Shown here: one piece after another, positions 11,413 to 22,048 of the stretch
Numbering within the stretch: position 1 is the stretch's first letter
Layout of the letters: each line of letters begins with the position of its first letter
Assembly: GCA_921293015.1 (NCBI GenBank)
Contig: OV121098.1
Span: 16,392,161-16,456,160 of the forward strand
DNA length: 64,000 nt
Source: Phorcus lineatus
Taxonomy: Eukaryota > Mollusca > Gastropoda > Trochida > Trochidae
Direction: 5' to 3'
Made by a program: the position numbers and the translations under genes
Notes under the pieces: model-generated
What the model saw: the letters and a program-made list of their open reading frames with translations, nothing else
Told to the model about the DNA's origin: nothing
Databases searched by the model: none

Positions 11413-13051
11413 AGATTTGTCGACCTACAATGGTTCCTTTGTTCTTTCTCAAAAGATCCTTCTTCGACTATATGGAAGCTGTATGACTTTGTTCTTTCCA
11501 TCACAGATCCATTTTACATGCAATGAATTGAATCAAGTGAAAAATGACTTCAATAAATTTTTTTTTTACATTTTTAAATGTTCTCAAATGCTGATCTTTA
11601 AAACACCCAAAGAAATTTAGAAGGCACTTCTGTATCATACAAAAATCTCATACAAGACATATAAGTTTACATGCTTTACATGAATCTAGCCATTTCCTAA
11701 TTTCCTATTAATCAATATGAGAAATGGCATCTGTATAAAACAAATATCCCATAAAGTGCATATGATTAAATGCATTATAAGAGAACAAAAAGTGATGATG
11801 AAATCAATAGAACATGCCAATGACCAGTCATATGAAAAAAGTGAATGATCTTAAAAGTAGAAAGCCAATAGGATATTCCATGTGTATTAATATTTGTACT
11901 TAAGCTAATGTTATAGGTTTGCCTTAAAACCCATTGTCGTTTTCATTTGATCAATAAGCTTTTAAAACAGGAAACACAGAAATTAGGAAGAGAACACAAT
12001 CAATACTATCGTCAGAAAAACTTGGTTTACAATCTCTGAAATACAACGATTTCTTTGTTCTTATTTATGTTATGATAAGTGTATGATATTAAGATGATTT
12101 TAAAAACAACAATTGATCAAGTGAAAATCCCCTATTCCTCTTTAAGTATAGTTTAAAGCAAATATATGTTGTTAAACAGCCTGTAGTTGATAAAATGCCA
12201 TCGAAATTAAAACATTTTTAATACGTCTTTTCAATCAACATTTCAAAAACTTGACAATGACTTCGTAATGGTGAAACCTCTTGTAGAAAAAGGGTAAGGT
12301 CATTGATTGAAATGAACTATATTTTTTCCAAACTAAACAAGCTCAAACTCTGAATATTTTAACATGGTTCGAATGGAAACGATCTTTTCAAGAAAGTTTT
12401 CGCCAAGTTTAAAGCTTCTGCAGTGTTTACTACGGCATTCAGTAGACTGAATTCACTGTTTGCAGGGAGATTGGCATCAGGCTTGCAAATTACCCAACTC
12501 TGAAAAATTCCAAGAGCGCCATTGAAACTTCTATGGATAAGGGTAGAATGTAACTTTGAAATTACGTCTAATTCAGGCCGTTATTGTTGGGAAGCGCGAT
12601 GACTAACTCAATTCGCCCAATGCAACAGCTAGAATCAACAAATGGACAATTGCATGTTATCACAGGACTACAAAAAACTTGTTTAATCATCATAATCTTT
12701 CTTTGAATAAAAGACAATATTTTTCCAGGTTTCAAGTATTTTTTTTCCATTTACAATGAATATCACTTTTAGTATTGATTCTTCTTTGTATTCTGCTGCT
12801 TGAAAGATGTTGAGGAAGATTTTAGTTTTCAGACTGAAAGGAACTCAACCAATGGTGCTGAAGTTACAGTTAATGGGTTCAATTTGATCAATGGTGAACC
12901 AATCTATAAACGGATCGATTAAGAAGAACGTTCAGTTAGATGGTAGATACTACTTGGATTAATTCATTTATTATGTTGGTAAAATATTTTAAAGTCTAAT
13001 GGACTGTTCTAATGCAACACAATATACATGTGCGACCTTTAAGGTTCCTAA
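11413..13051. other. Unique AT-rich DNA, no supported gene
   Basis: A GC-richer patch lies at 12360-12670 but has no defensible exon. Minus frame 12568-12750 and plus frame 11417-11620 show no family features. Confidence 0.4.
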
Positions 13052-13243
13052 ACCGGTATTCAGGTACCCACTCCTACAGCTGGATGGACTGAGTGCAATG
13101 TGGATGATTGCCCTGTCCAGGGACACAACATAGTGTAAAACCCAGCCATAAAAATGTTTAGTGTCTCGATCTACCTGGATTTGAACACGGTCCTTTGGTG
13201 TAAGAGGTTGACATGATAGCCATTACACTACTCTACTCCATGG
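13052..13243 (-). mobile_element. tRNA-Glu-like SINE copy, minus strand
   Basis: Read on the minus strand this aligns to the SINE at 22146: a head with GTGTAATGGCT, a B-box-like GTTCAAATCC (plus-strand GGATTTGAAC at 13177-13186), then TTGTGTCCCTGG, ATCCACATTGCACTCAGTCC and GGGTACCTGAAT. It is more decayed than the 22 kb copy: the anticodon-loop region reads CTCTTAC instead of CTCTCAC. The 3' tail beyond GGTACCTGAAT is missing or unrecognisable. Confidence 0.85.
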
Positions 13244-13324
13244 TGTGTTTAGTTAGGTCTGCTTGATGACACTGAAAAACAGATTTAGGTCACCTCTTAT
13301 TAAATACATGTGGATCACGGTTGA

Positions 13325-13425
13325 GTGTTGGTAATTAATTATAGAGTCCACATACTAATTAACAAATTCTGGCCAGTAATTAAACAATCAGTGTTGATAT
13401 CGCAGATAAATATGCAATTACAGTT
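13325..13425. promoter_or_regulatory. TAATTA-rich cluster, candidate enhancer
   Basis: Within about 100 bp there are several homeodomain-type cores: GGTAATTAATTATAG, ACTAATTAAC and GTAATTAAAC, then GTTGATATCG and ATGCAATTACAG. Such clustering in single-copy DNA is what developmental enhancers often show. AT-rich background raises the chance rate, so conservation must be tested. Confidence 0.25.
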
Positions 13426-13609
13426 GACTAGGGTACTGTGTGATCAATCATTTCTTCTATGAACTATTCATGGCGTACAGAGATGCAAAACTGCTAACAA
13501 CGCTGTTACAGTTGCGTATTTAACTTTGAAAACAGACAACTGACAGTTACCTGTCCACAACACCTGCTTTGATGTCGAAATTGATGTGATACAACTTGCT
13601 TTGTCTCAG

Positions 13610-13679
13610 ATATTGATTCTGTTGTTATCTTTGACGAAACATGGGATGCCACTTTCGTTCTCTTTTTGCTCCGTTTTAC
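13610..13679 (+). other. Possible internal coding exon
   Basis: A good acceptor (ACTTGCTTTGTCTCAG, ending 13609) and a good donor (TTTTAC then GTAAGT at 13680) bound a 70-nt segment. Frame 3 gives IDSVVIFDETWDATFVLFLL and then RF. Frame 1 is open too, as is the complementary strand, because the segment is poor in A. In frame 3 the splice phases fit the segments at 719-797 and 43073-43110, but with free frame choice this is weak support. No protein family is recognised. Confidence 0.18.
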
Positions 13680-15143
13680 GTAAGTGACAAAAGTTGTATG
13701 CCAAGTTGGTCTATGTTTTCTCATCTGGGTTATAACAATTTTGCCATCTTTCTTTCAGTTTGTTTGTCGTTTACATGTGGAAGCACACTGGGTTCCATAT
13801 TTGTTTTATAAGCTTTGTGCATTCATGCATGTCATTGCGCTTCAAGTTAAAGGGATAACTGTGATTACCCATAATCCCTTAAGTAATTTTCCTCACAAAC
13901 ACAAGTCATGCAGTCTTGTTTTAAAATTGAAACACATTTAATCAATAACATATTTTCATGTTATCATTCATAACATTCGATAAAAGTTTGATAAGGGGAC
14001 ATAAATTGTTAAATCAAACATAAAAATCATTCCTTATCTTTATTCTGAGTTTTCAGATCTTTTTAGAACACACAGTATAACGATTATATTTAATTTCTTC
14101 AGTCAAGTGTAAATTTTTCACAAGAAGATTTAAACGAAACGATAGTATTCAAATCAGATTTCCACAACGTGCCAACACGCAACAGTTTGGAGCAGTTTTA
14201 TGTGAAGAACTGGGGGAAAATGTTGTGAAACAAAAATGCCATGTGTAATGAAGCGTGGAAAGTAATGTGAAACATAATGGCATTGTCAATACTGGACCTT
14301 ATCAAGTGGAAGGGATGTCAAAGGTCAGAGGGGCATCAGCCACGACTAGAAACTGTTCGCCGCGGTGTGCCTCCCTCGCTTCGACCATATTAATAATAAC
14401 ATGAGTCACCGCTCTAGTGCTGAGTGTTACTGCGCCCGTAAAAAGCTTGTGGCCTTGCTGGACTAAGTTCATTGTTATTCATTCAATCACTTATTTATTC
14501 TTACTTCATTCATAACGCGGTGAGTCAGGGCCGCCGTTACAGTAACGCACACAATGCATTCATTGTCTTTCGTCAAAAAACGTGTTGGTTGAATAGTATT
14601 TTTCCAGAGCATATTCTAGATCACATTTTACATAAAATGTACTGATGATTTTGTGCATAACATTAATTTTACATGGTTTCAGTCATCCATAAAGCATTCT
14701 CTACCTTCACTTTATTTCTATAGGAAATATGTTACATTGTTGGCTATAAATATGTTGCGTGACATAGTTTTATTTCAAATGTATCATTTGTTCCACCGAC
14801 TTTGTCATTTAACTGTATATAAAGGTCATGGCCTACAATGATTTGACTGTCCTGGATCATGTGTAGCAAAATGACTTTAATTGATGTCCAATATCTTTCG
14901 AGCAAATGTTACCATTTCACGGAACAGTTTTCTCTTTATATTTTTGGTTATTAAACTTTCTCATCAGGAACAAGGGTAAATTGTTTCGAGAATAAATTTT
15001 AGAAGTTTTTCCTCAGTTTGTCTTTATCCTATTGATAATCTCAACATAAAAAACGAAAGCATTTAATTTGTTTGTCAAAACTGATATCCCTTAAGACAAA
15101 GCCCCATTTTATTTATAAAAGGAGGTTGGTAAGAGAATATTTA
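13680..15143. other. No supported gene; one GC-richer block
   Basis: The block at 14160-14560 is GC-richer than its surroundings. It holds GTCAAAGGTCAGAGG (nuclear-receptor-like half-site), TTCGCCGCGGTGTGCC and GTGAGTCAGGGC (AP-1 or Maf-like). It has no long frame and is a candidate conserved non-coding element. The rest is AT-rich and unremarkable. Confidence 0.35.
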
Positions 15144-15166
15144 TTTATATATATATATATATATAT
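15144..15166. repeat. (TA)n microsatellite
   Basis: An uninterrupted alternating TA tract abuts the left end of the foldback at 15167. TA-rich tracts are common insertion sites for TA-targeting elements. Confidence 0.8.
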
Positions 15167-15312
15167 AAAATCTCACCCAAGTGTCTTCTGATATCAATTA
15201 TATCAACATGAGTTGATGAAGTTACAAATATCCGAGGCTTGCCGAGGACATTTGTACTTTAATCAACGAGTGTTGATGTATTTGATATCAGAAGATACGA
15301 GGGTGAGATTTT
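15167..15312. mobile_element. Palindromic MITE-like element
   Basis: The whole 146 bp folds on itself. The left arm starts AAAATCTCACCC and the right arm ends GGGTGAGATTTT. Both contain CTTCTGATATCA or its complement, ATCAACA...GTTGAT and CAAAT...CCGAGG. Arms are about 70 bp, meeting near GGCTTGCCGAGG. No coding content. Either a stand-alone foldback or the left end of a larger composite reaching to about 15605, where TTGGATGATAAA mirrors TTTATCATCCAA at 15314. Confidence 0.8.
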
Positions 15313-15379
15313 CTTTATCATCCAAAATCATTTTTCATTACATATGGATGACAAATGAACATTACTGAACACTGTGCTA

Positions 15380-15500
15380 CCCTAAGACTCCAATTGCGGT
15401 GATGTCATAGCATTGTGACGTCGTAGTGTTTATGATGACATAACATTGTGATGTCATTACTTGATTATGTAAAACAACTGTGATGTCATATACTTGACGT
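15380..15500. repeat. TGATGTCA/TGACGTC motif array
   Basis: The words GTGATGTCATAG, GTGACGTCG, GATGACATAAC, GTGATGTCATTAC, GTGATGTCATATAC and TTGACGTCAG recur at short spacing. Similar pairs are at 21090-21125 (TGACATCAC twice) and 62020-62055 (TGATGTCAC twice). They resemble CRE/ATF half-sites but probably belong to a repeat family that flanks foldbacks. Confidence 0.5.
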
Positions 15501-15604
15501 CAGAGGGGCATTTTTCAAAATCTACTGCCAAAAAATATCTCCTAGGAGATATCGCTTGATCTTCCACAAGCGATATGTCTATATCTCCTGTGGAACACAG
15601 TCTT

Positions 15605-15700
15605 GGATGATAAATATATATATATATACATAGTAAGAAATATATATATATATACACATAGTAAGAAAGATTTGTGAGAAAATATATAGATATATCAGAT
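15605..15700. repeat. Duplicated TA-rich microsatellite block
   Basis: A tract of alternating TA followed by CATAGTAAGAA occurs twice in a row, then a degenerate third copy with ATATAGATATATC. Simple-sequence expansion. Confidence 0.7.
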
Positions 15701-15704
15701 TTGT

Positions 15705-16045
15705 CAAAGAGTGTTGGATTTGAGGGGTGTTGGTTTATAGGGGTGTTCATTAAGGAAGAGTGTACTTTACATGAATGTTACAAAGAGTGTTGGAATACAG
15801 GGAAGTTAATTCTTTAGGTTACAGGTATTAAACTGGAGGTATTGTATTTTATTAGGGTTAATGAAACACCCTCTTTTTATTTGGTATAGTTTTATTACGA
15901 TTGAACATGGGTGTTACTGTGAATGTTAGTTTAGAGAAATGATAGTTATAATTCATAAAGTTATATATATTAAATATTTTATTTTTAGATGTATGTTGTT
16001 TTATAGGGGTATTGATTTTATACAGATGTTGATTTTAAGAGGTAT
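15705..16045. repeat. Degenerate GGGTGTTNATTTTAT-type minisatellite
   Basis: Diverged short units recur: GAGGGGTGTTGGTTTATAG, GGGTGTTCATTAAG, GAGTGTTGGAATACAGG, GGGGTATTGATTTTATAC and AGATGTTGATTTTAAGAGG. The unit length is irregular at roughly 20-35 bp, so this is an old, decayed array. Confidence 0.4.
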
Positions 16046-16161
16046 TGTCATTTGAGTAATTTTCTTTATTTACAAGTCTTAAAAATAGATTTTTCATAAT
16101 GGGTAAAATATGCTTACTGTTGAAAATGACTGTTAATTTATAAATGACTACATCATCGTGA

Positions 16162-16366
16162 GGACAACAAGGTATTTTATGGATAATCAACTTCTTTATT
16201 GTACTGGTAGCAACATTTCGGTATAGTTTCTTATACCGTTTTCAAGCAATTGCTATAGCAGAATCTATACCGAAACGTTGCTACCAGTACAATAAAGAAG
16301 TTGATTTCCATAACATTCCTTGTTGTCCTTATACCGACAACTTCTAGAATGCCACTCAAACAGCTT
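16162..16366. mobile_element. Foldback family E, intact copy
   Basis: Arms 16162-16226 and 16264-16328 are inverted copies. The left arm runs GGACAACAAG, TCAACTTCTTTATTGTACTG and GTAGCAACATTTCGGTATAG; the right arm is the complement, ending CTTGTTGTCC. A spacer of about 37 bp carries TATACCGTTTTCAAGC. A non-palindromic flank, GACAACTTCTAGAATGCCAC then TCAAACAGCT (16336-16366), is shared with the copy at 22049-22521, so the element extends past the foldback. The CGAAACGTTGC...AATAAA order resembles 3' ends I associate with Penelope-like retroelements, but no reverse transcriptase is present. Confidence 0.8.
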
Positions 16367-17465
16367 ACATAGTCCCGATAGGTTGATGAATGGATCCACT
16401 TCTTGTCAGATGTGAATCTGTTGAATGGATCTATTGCTTGATCATATCTCAAGACCATCAAACTACGAGGATATTCCACTTTGCAGGATCAAATATGATA
16501 TCATATCTGACTAATCGTGACAGAAGGGAGTTGCTATCTGTGCATCAGATCTTGTCCATGAATATTTCCATGCATACGAAAACTCTCACAGTAGTGCCTT
16601 TAAGGGGCGGTAGCACCTGATGAACTTTGTTTCATTTTCATAGATAATTCATTGCTAAATTAGATAGTCAGTGATAGTGAAATTTGCCTGGCTTTGGGAT
16701 TTATGAGGGATGTGTCCAAAAGTAAAAACAGTTGACTATGTAATCTAAAATGATATGATCCCAAATATGATGCTACATTTGCTCACCATGTAAATGGCAC
16801 TTCTGATAGTTATTATTTAGTTTGGAGCTTGTTTCTGTCAAGGTATCATTTTAATTTATTTGTGTTTAAAGAATCTTTTCACAAGATTTTATCTTATGAC
16901 AAAAAAATGCTGCTCAGAATTCCTTTCATATACATTCCAAAATGTTGCAAAATTTTACAATTTTAGAGATCAGATTCATGAGAAAAAGAATTTCCCTTCT
17001 TTCCTTACATGCTTACATTCAGGTAATACCATCTCTACACTGGACCAAATATCTGTCTAAAACACCTCCCCAATTCACCCTTTCTACAATTTTTCTCCAG
17101 GGAGTCTGTAAAATACTATTAGATGTATTCAGGTTTTAACTTGAAAAACTGCAATATCTGCAATCATATATCATCAAAAAGAATTTAAATAAAAAATTGT
17201 TAACCATCTACATTATGTCTGATCATATCTCTGCTTCAATTACTGAAACAGACTATACAGATTTATTTCTAAAGCAATGTTCCTTCGAATCATGATGGCA
17301 ATGTTCATTATTATTGTATTTCATAAAAAAAGTCAGCTTTAATTACTGCTTAGCCATATGAATTGCAATTTTAAAGTAATATTGTCTATTTGAAAATAAT
17401 CTTTATGGTTTCTCATACGTAAGTTTTCATCTAGTTGACTACTCACTGTCCATCACTGTATATAA
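16367..17465. other. Unique DNA, no supported gene
   Basis: The minus frame 16231-16479 and plus frame 16390-16620 read out of the foldback flank. No motif. The rest is AT-rich. Confidence 0.4.
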
Positions 17466-17525
17466 TTAGGAGCCTTAGATACAGTCTAGGTCCTCATTCA
17501 GCAAGTCTAGATTCTACTAGTACAT
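17466..17525 (-). repeat. Dispersed repeat D, minus copy
   Basis: On the minus strand it reads TCTAGACTTGCTGAATGAGG then ACCTAGACTGTAT. The same wording occurs on plus at 20893-20985 and 55770-55855, giving three copies in the window. In two of the three it lies within about 100 bp of a tRNA-headed SINE. Confidence 0.7.
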
Positions 17526-19360
17526 ATGAAATATCAAGAAATAAATGTTAAAAAAATAAGTGTCATTATTCAGATTCATTCCTAGACCAAACTTTCGCCT
17601 AATGATTCTTCCGTCTCCACAAATGGAATGTTCTAAATGATTTTGTAAAGTAATTTGCTTACATAATGAGTATCATCTATCGACACTTTATTGATTGGCG
17701 GATGTCTATTGCAGTAAGTTACGACAGGTGTATACGCTATAAGAGAGTTTTTATGTCCCATGGGGACATCGACATGTCATACTTTAATGTGATGTCAAGG
17801 TTTTTTAGCAATAATTTATCTTTAATGACGTTTGCTTTTTCATAGAGAAACGTTAATATAATGTTGAATATAAATTAAATTTTTTTTTTCTTTTGTTAAG
17901 ACTAGTTATTGAATTGATTAGAGACGATGAAATGTCAAAGTGGTTTTGCGTAATCCTATTTTGTTCATTATCATTTAATTAAGACAAGTCTACCGGTATG
18001 ATAGTTCATTATTGATGTGATCATTTGAAGAAACATTGATTTTTATGTTCTGATCCATTGCTTCTCTTTGTTTATTTCCATACCTTGTAGAACATGAGAA
18101 GCAAAGGACTTTGACATGCTCAATTTGCTCTGATTGGTAAGATCATTTTGGGTTTGTTACTTTTTCTGCTTACGGTAGACACAATGCATTTGAAAACCAT
18201 ATACGAATCTTAACTGAAACATTGCAGTTGTAAAAAAAAGAAGTTGTTCATCCAGGATACCAAACAAACAGTGGGTTCAGTTTGTATGATTTGATTTTGT
18301 AAGATTTTGATAAATGGCAATGTCTTTAAAATTACAATCAATGATATAATGATATTATTCTAAATTATGTCATAGCAAAACCTGGATTGGAAAAATAAAT
18401 ATCAATAAACTCGAAAATAATTTTTTAGCTAAAATGAATTGAATCGGCCACATGAATCATAAGGTCCATAGTTGAGAAAAAAATCAGAAAATAATTAATT
18501 CCAACTTTGATATCGTCAATGGTTCATGTAATTGATTTCACTCAAATTCTTGACAAAATTCATAAGGATAAGGCGTGATTCATCTTAATTTTGATTAATA
18601 TTGACTTTTCACAAAATGTTTCTTGAAAAAGTGTAATATTTTAAAAGGAATTAATTTGAGCTAAAAAAGAAACACGTTAGAAAAATGTTTTTGAAGTTTC
18701 TGCAAGTGTAATTTTCCTGGCAAGAACACAACTGAATAATTACCACTGAAAACTAAATGAGGACATAATTTGAAAAAATGGTCTGTCATCGTTTGAAAAA
18801 CAACTAGACGTTGACCCTGTTGAGTCACAGACCTATCTGGATCCTCGTTAAGGCATTGATCTTTCCTCCTTCGCGACAAAAGAGTCATTAGGGACTTGGA
18901 AATCATCTCACGTGCATTGGCGATATTGACATTCTGTGATGAGCAAACATGCCCTATCTCTGATAATTCACCTGAAGAACCAAAATCTGCCTTTGGAGTA
19001 CCTTAGCAAGAAACTTCTTCTGGCCAAGACGATCAACATAGGAAATGCAGAATGTCTCCTCTGTTTTGATACATAATTGGTTTTAGAAAATATAGTCGAA
19101 ACATCCATCATTTCGTTATTGAAAGTAATAGTGGATTATTTCATTTTACTTGATACAATTTGCTTTATCATTTTCATAAACTGCATCAATATATCTCTTA
19201 ATAAGCAAAAAGTTGGACCCAATTTCTGAAAAATTCTTTTTTATTTGTATTTTAATTTGAATATCGAAATCTTAAATCTTTCCAATTTATCATGTGAAGA
19301 AAATCAACCGTGCATGATAAGCAAAAAAATTAGTTTTTAAATGTTGATGCCCTTTAATGT
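17526..19360. other. Unique AT-rich DNA, no supported gene
   Basis: A 46-nt segment at 18091-18136 has a good acceptor (ATACCTTGTAG) and a GTAAGA donor with one open frame, but is too short to weigh. The 81-codon minus frame 18661-18906 has no motif. Confidence 0.4.
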
Positions 19361-19620
19361 GGCTCTCTTCTGGACAGGGAAATCGAAATGGCATATTGAT
19401 GTGGATGCAAATTACAAGTGTTCATTACGCAATGTCGCGTTATCGACATCGACATCGCCGCAAGATTGACACATCAAACCATCTTGGTTCGGACAGGCAG
19501 TCAAGAAACTTGTTGGGGAATCGGGGAAAATCTGTAATAATCCAATTACTTGTATCTTAGACCATCTCTGACTCAACATGTTAGAGAGTTCGCATCGTTT
19601 TCGGAATGATTGATTTACGT
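19361..19620. promoter_or_regulatory. GC-richer block with octamer, candidate enhancer
   Basis: This block stands out from the AT-rich flanks. It holds a canonical POU octamer, GGATGCAAATTACAAG, then CATTACGCAATGTCGCG, CGACATCGACATCG and TAATCCAATTAC. The overlapping 67-codon frame 19357-19560 has no recognisable family. A conserved non-coding element is the likelier explanation, but only cross-species comparison can show it. Confidence 0.25.
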
Positions 19621-20563
19621 GTTTGTTACATGTTTCAACGACCCCTTGTCCATTTATGCCAGCAGAGGGCAGTTTGCTTATACCGGTAGTTGCAAATGTT
19701 GAGAAAAAATTTTTTATTTCGATTTGTTTATTTTTATTGACTCGACGCCCAAATTTTAACTAAATGAAATAAATTATTCTAAGGGTTGAAGTTTTTTTTT
19801 ACATGTTTCAATATCTCTTAATTGTCTTATGTAGCCAAGGGCAGTTTGGGTATATATGTCATCGGAGTTAATTCAAAAACTAAATTTAAAAACTTTTATA
19901 ATGTTTGACTTCATTATTGTTACATTGCAACCACCAAAATTTCACTAAATAAGTTTTTTTATTTTAGGGGAATTTTTTTTTTCTGTTGCAGGTAGTGTCA
20001 TAGATTGTAGTTTTTAAATAGTTTGTTTTTTATGTATACTTTCCTAATAATAATGCTAGGTTATTGTCAAGGTCAAAAAGAAAAGTTAAAAAGATCGGAA
20101 ATTCCATTTTGAAATAAAAGAAAAAAGAAGTTTGCATTGCCACCTACAGCAAGTGTACATCTATGAAATCCAAACACATATGAAAATTTTTAAATGACCT
20201 CAAAGAAGCTTTCATGCACTAAAACTTAGTCTATGAAATAATTTAGATCAGAAGTTTTGTACCTTCATCGATGTTATTTTATTTCTTGCGGCTTTCCTTT
20301 TTGTGTGGTTTGCATTCTTCAGAGACCCCGAGAGCTAAGGCAGTCGGAGTTTACATGCTCCTTGTATAGGGTCACCCAAGCTGGACAGGTCAACTGGTAG
20401 AAGCCAGACCAAATTTGAGTCTAAAACTTTCTGTCTTCCTGTCACTGTGACTTTCTTTCCATCTTTTCACTCATCCTTTCGATCCCTTTCGATAACTTTT
20501 TCATGATTTTGATCCATGTGTTTAATAGTTGAAATATTGTTTAAAGCATGTTAAACCCATATT
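19621..20563. other. Unique AT-rich DNA, nothing recognised
   Basis: Several T-rich and A-rich runs and no repeat or frame of note. Confidence 0.4.
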
Positions 20564-20858
20564 CAGGGAGCGGGATAGCGCAGTGATTAAGAGGTCCGTG
20601 GTTCGAATCCCGCCAGGGGCTCGGCAACTTTGTCTGCAGTAGAGAACTGTTCTACACACAGTCAGGTTTGGGTGCAATGCGACACTGAAATTCAACGCAG
20701 TACCACCCATGGTTCGCTAGTTCCAGCCAGTGCTCGCAGGTTTCACCGCAATGCATAGCCACAATGGTGTTGCGGGCTTTCTCCCTGCAATAATACTAGC
20801 AGCCGCGATGTAAGTGAAATAATCTTGAAAGCGGCGTTAAACACCAACTCACCTCACC
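20564..20858 (+). mobile_element. tRNA-derived SINE, near full length
   Basis: The head has an A-box-like TAGCGCAGTGA (20576-20586) and a perfect B box, GGTTCGAATCC (20600-20610). These are internal RNA polymerase III promoter elements. Their 24-nt spacing is shorter than in a tRNA, as if the anticodon-arm region were deleted. A roughly 190-bp body follows (CTCGGCAACTTTGTCTGCAG to CTTTCTCCCTGCAATAATAC). The 3' tail is GCGGCGTTAAACACC then AACTCACCTCACCT, the family tail seen at 1432 and 63757. No open frame, as expected for a SINE. Confidence 0.9.
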
Positions 20859-20892
20859 TAAACCCCAATTCACTCTCTCTGTCACTCTTTTT

Positions 20893-20985
20893 CATGTGTA
20901 TTCAGTCAAATCTAGACTTGCTGAAATGAGGACCTTGACCGTAGGTCCCATTTTTATAGATCAACATGCAGTTATGAAGCAGGAC
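20893..20985 (+). repeat. Dispersed repeat D, plus copy
   Basis: Carries AATCTAGACTTGCTGAAATG, AGGACCTTGACCGTAGG and, further on, GAAGCAGGACTGTAGC. The 55770 copy preserves the same order (CTAGACTTGCTGAATGAC, CATGGAGCAGG). It lies directly after the SINE tail. Confidence 0.65.
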
Positions 20986-21210
20986 TGTAGCTGCCATTTA
21001 ATATTAATATTTATTACCTACAAGGGCAATCATATTTGGGTTCATATATTTCATACGATGTCCTAGGGCAGATTATCATTTTTTCGTTGTGACATCACAA
21101 TGTGCTTTGACATCACGTACAGTTCACCTAAGACATTGCATTCAAAATGTGAAGACGGCTGGAGATTGATTTTGATAATTTTCTTTATTTTCGCGACTTC
21201 AGTAATAAAT

Positions 21211-21362
21211 AGAATATCATATTCGTGTCCATGACATATACTATGTTAACAACATTTGTGATTAAATATCAGTATATCCCTTGCTCTTGCTCCGTAAATA
21301 CTAATATTTAAGCACTCATGTTTTAAACAAGGTATGTCATGGAGACTCATATATTATCCTCT
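21211..21362. mobile_element. Diverged foldback element
   Basis: The left arm (GAATATCATATTCGTGTCC then ATGACATATACTATGTT) aligns with the reverse complement of the right arm (AACAAGGTATGTCATGG then AGACTCATATATTATCCTC). Arms are about 65 bp with many mismatches, so it is older than the foldbacks at 9489 or 16162. Paired TGACATCAC words lie about 100 bp upstream. Confidence 0.55.
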
Positions 21363-22048
21363 ATCTCTTAAGGGGTGTGTGGGTTTATCACAAAAAGCAA
21401 GCTGGGATTTGTTTCAATTTGCACCCTTTAACGTGTCCAAGCCTATCGAAGTAAAAATTGAAAAGATTATTCTCACTTTAAGCCTATTACGAGGAAAACA
21501 TCCCTCATTCTGATTGGCTCACGTGTGTCATGTCATGTTGTTGTAGAAATTATGTCTGACATAACAGAATTATGAATTCCCATGATGCAGCATCAGAAAT
21601 GGCTTCCTAAGTGTTTCTGCACTGAAATTTTTAAGCTCATTTTGGCAACCTGAATTTAAAACCACATGCCTGATAATTTAATTAGCTTGGGGAATTAGGG
21701 ATCAAGATAAAATTAATTATTTAGAATTCTGAAATGGTGTAAAATATGGTAAGAAATTCATAAAAAAAATTTAAAGGAAGTTTGTTCAGAACTTGTCCAC
21801 TCTTAAGAAATCAAAATGATCACATCATCTATTACATCTGTAACTCGCCAAAAAATTAGCATCCCCTTTTTCATAACTTTTCCTGCATGATAAAGCTTAA
21901 CAGTTTCATTAAAAACATGAGCCTTGCCATTTCAGTCAGGGGGGTGCATTTCAAGTTTGTCTCCTACATGTATGACACTGTCTTATATGGTGGCAAATGG
22001 AAATTATTAATTCAAACATAAATTAATTTTTGTATACATATAAATGTT
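21363..22048. other. Unique DNA, no supported gene
   Basis: Contains CATTCTGATTGGCTCACGTG near 21510, with CCAAT-like and E-box words. No frame or repeat of note. Confidence 0.35.

Noticed and set aside
15457..15750. 97-codon minus frame
   Set aside because: It is made of (TA)n microsatellite (Tyr-Ile runs) and repeat-family sequence.
18091..18136. 46-nt exon-like segment with a CSICSD-like peptide
   Set aside because: Too short to exceed chance. Joining it to 43073-43110 in phase would create a stop.
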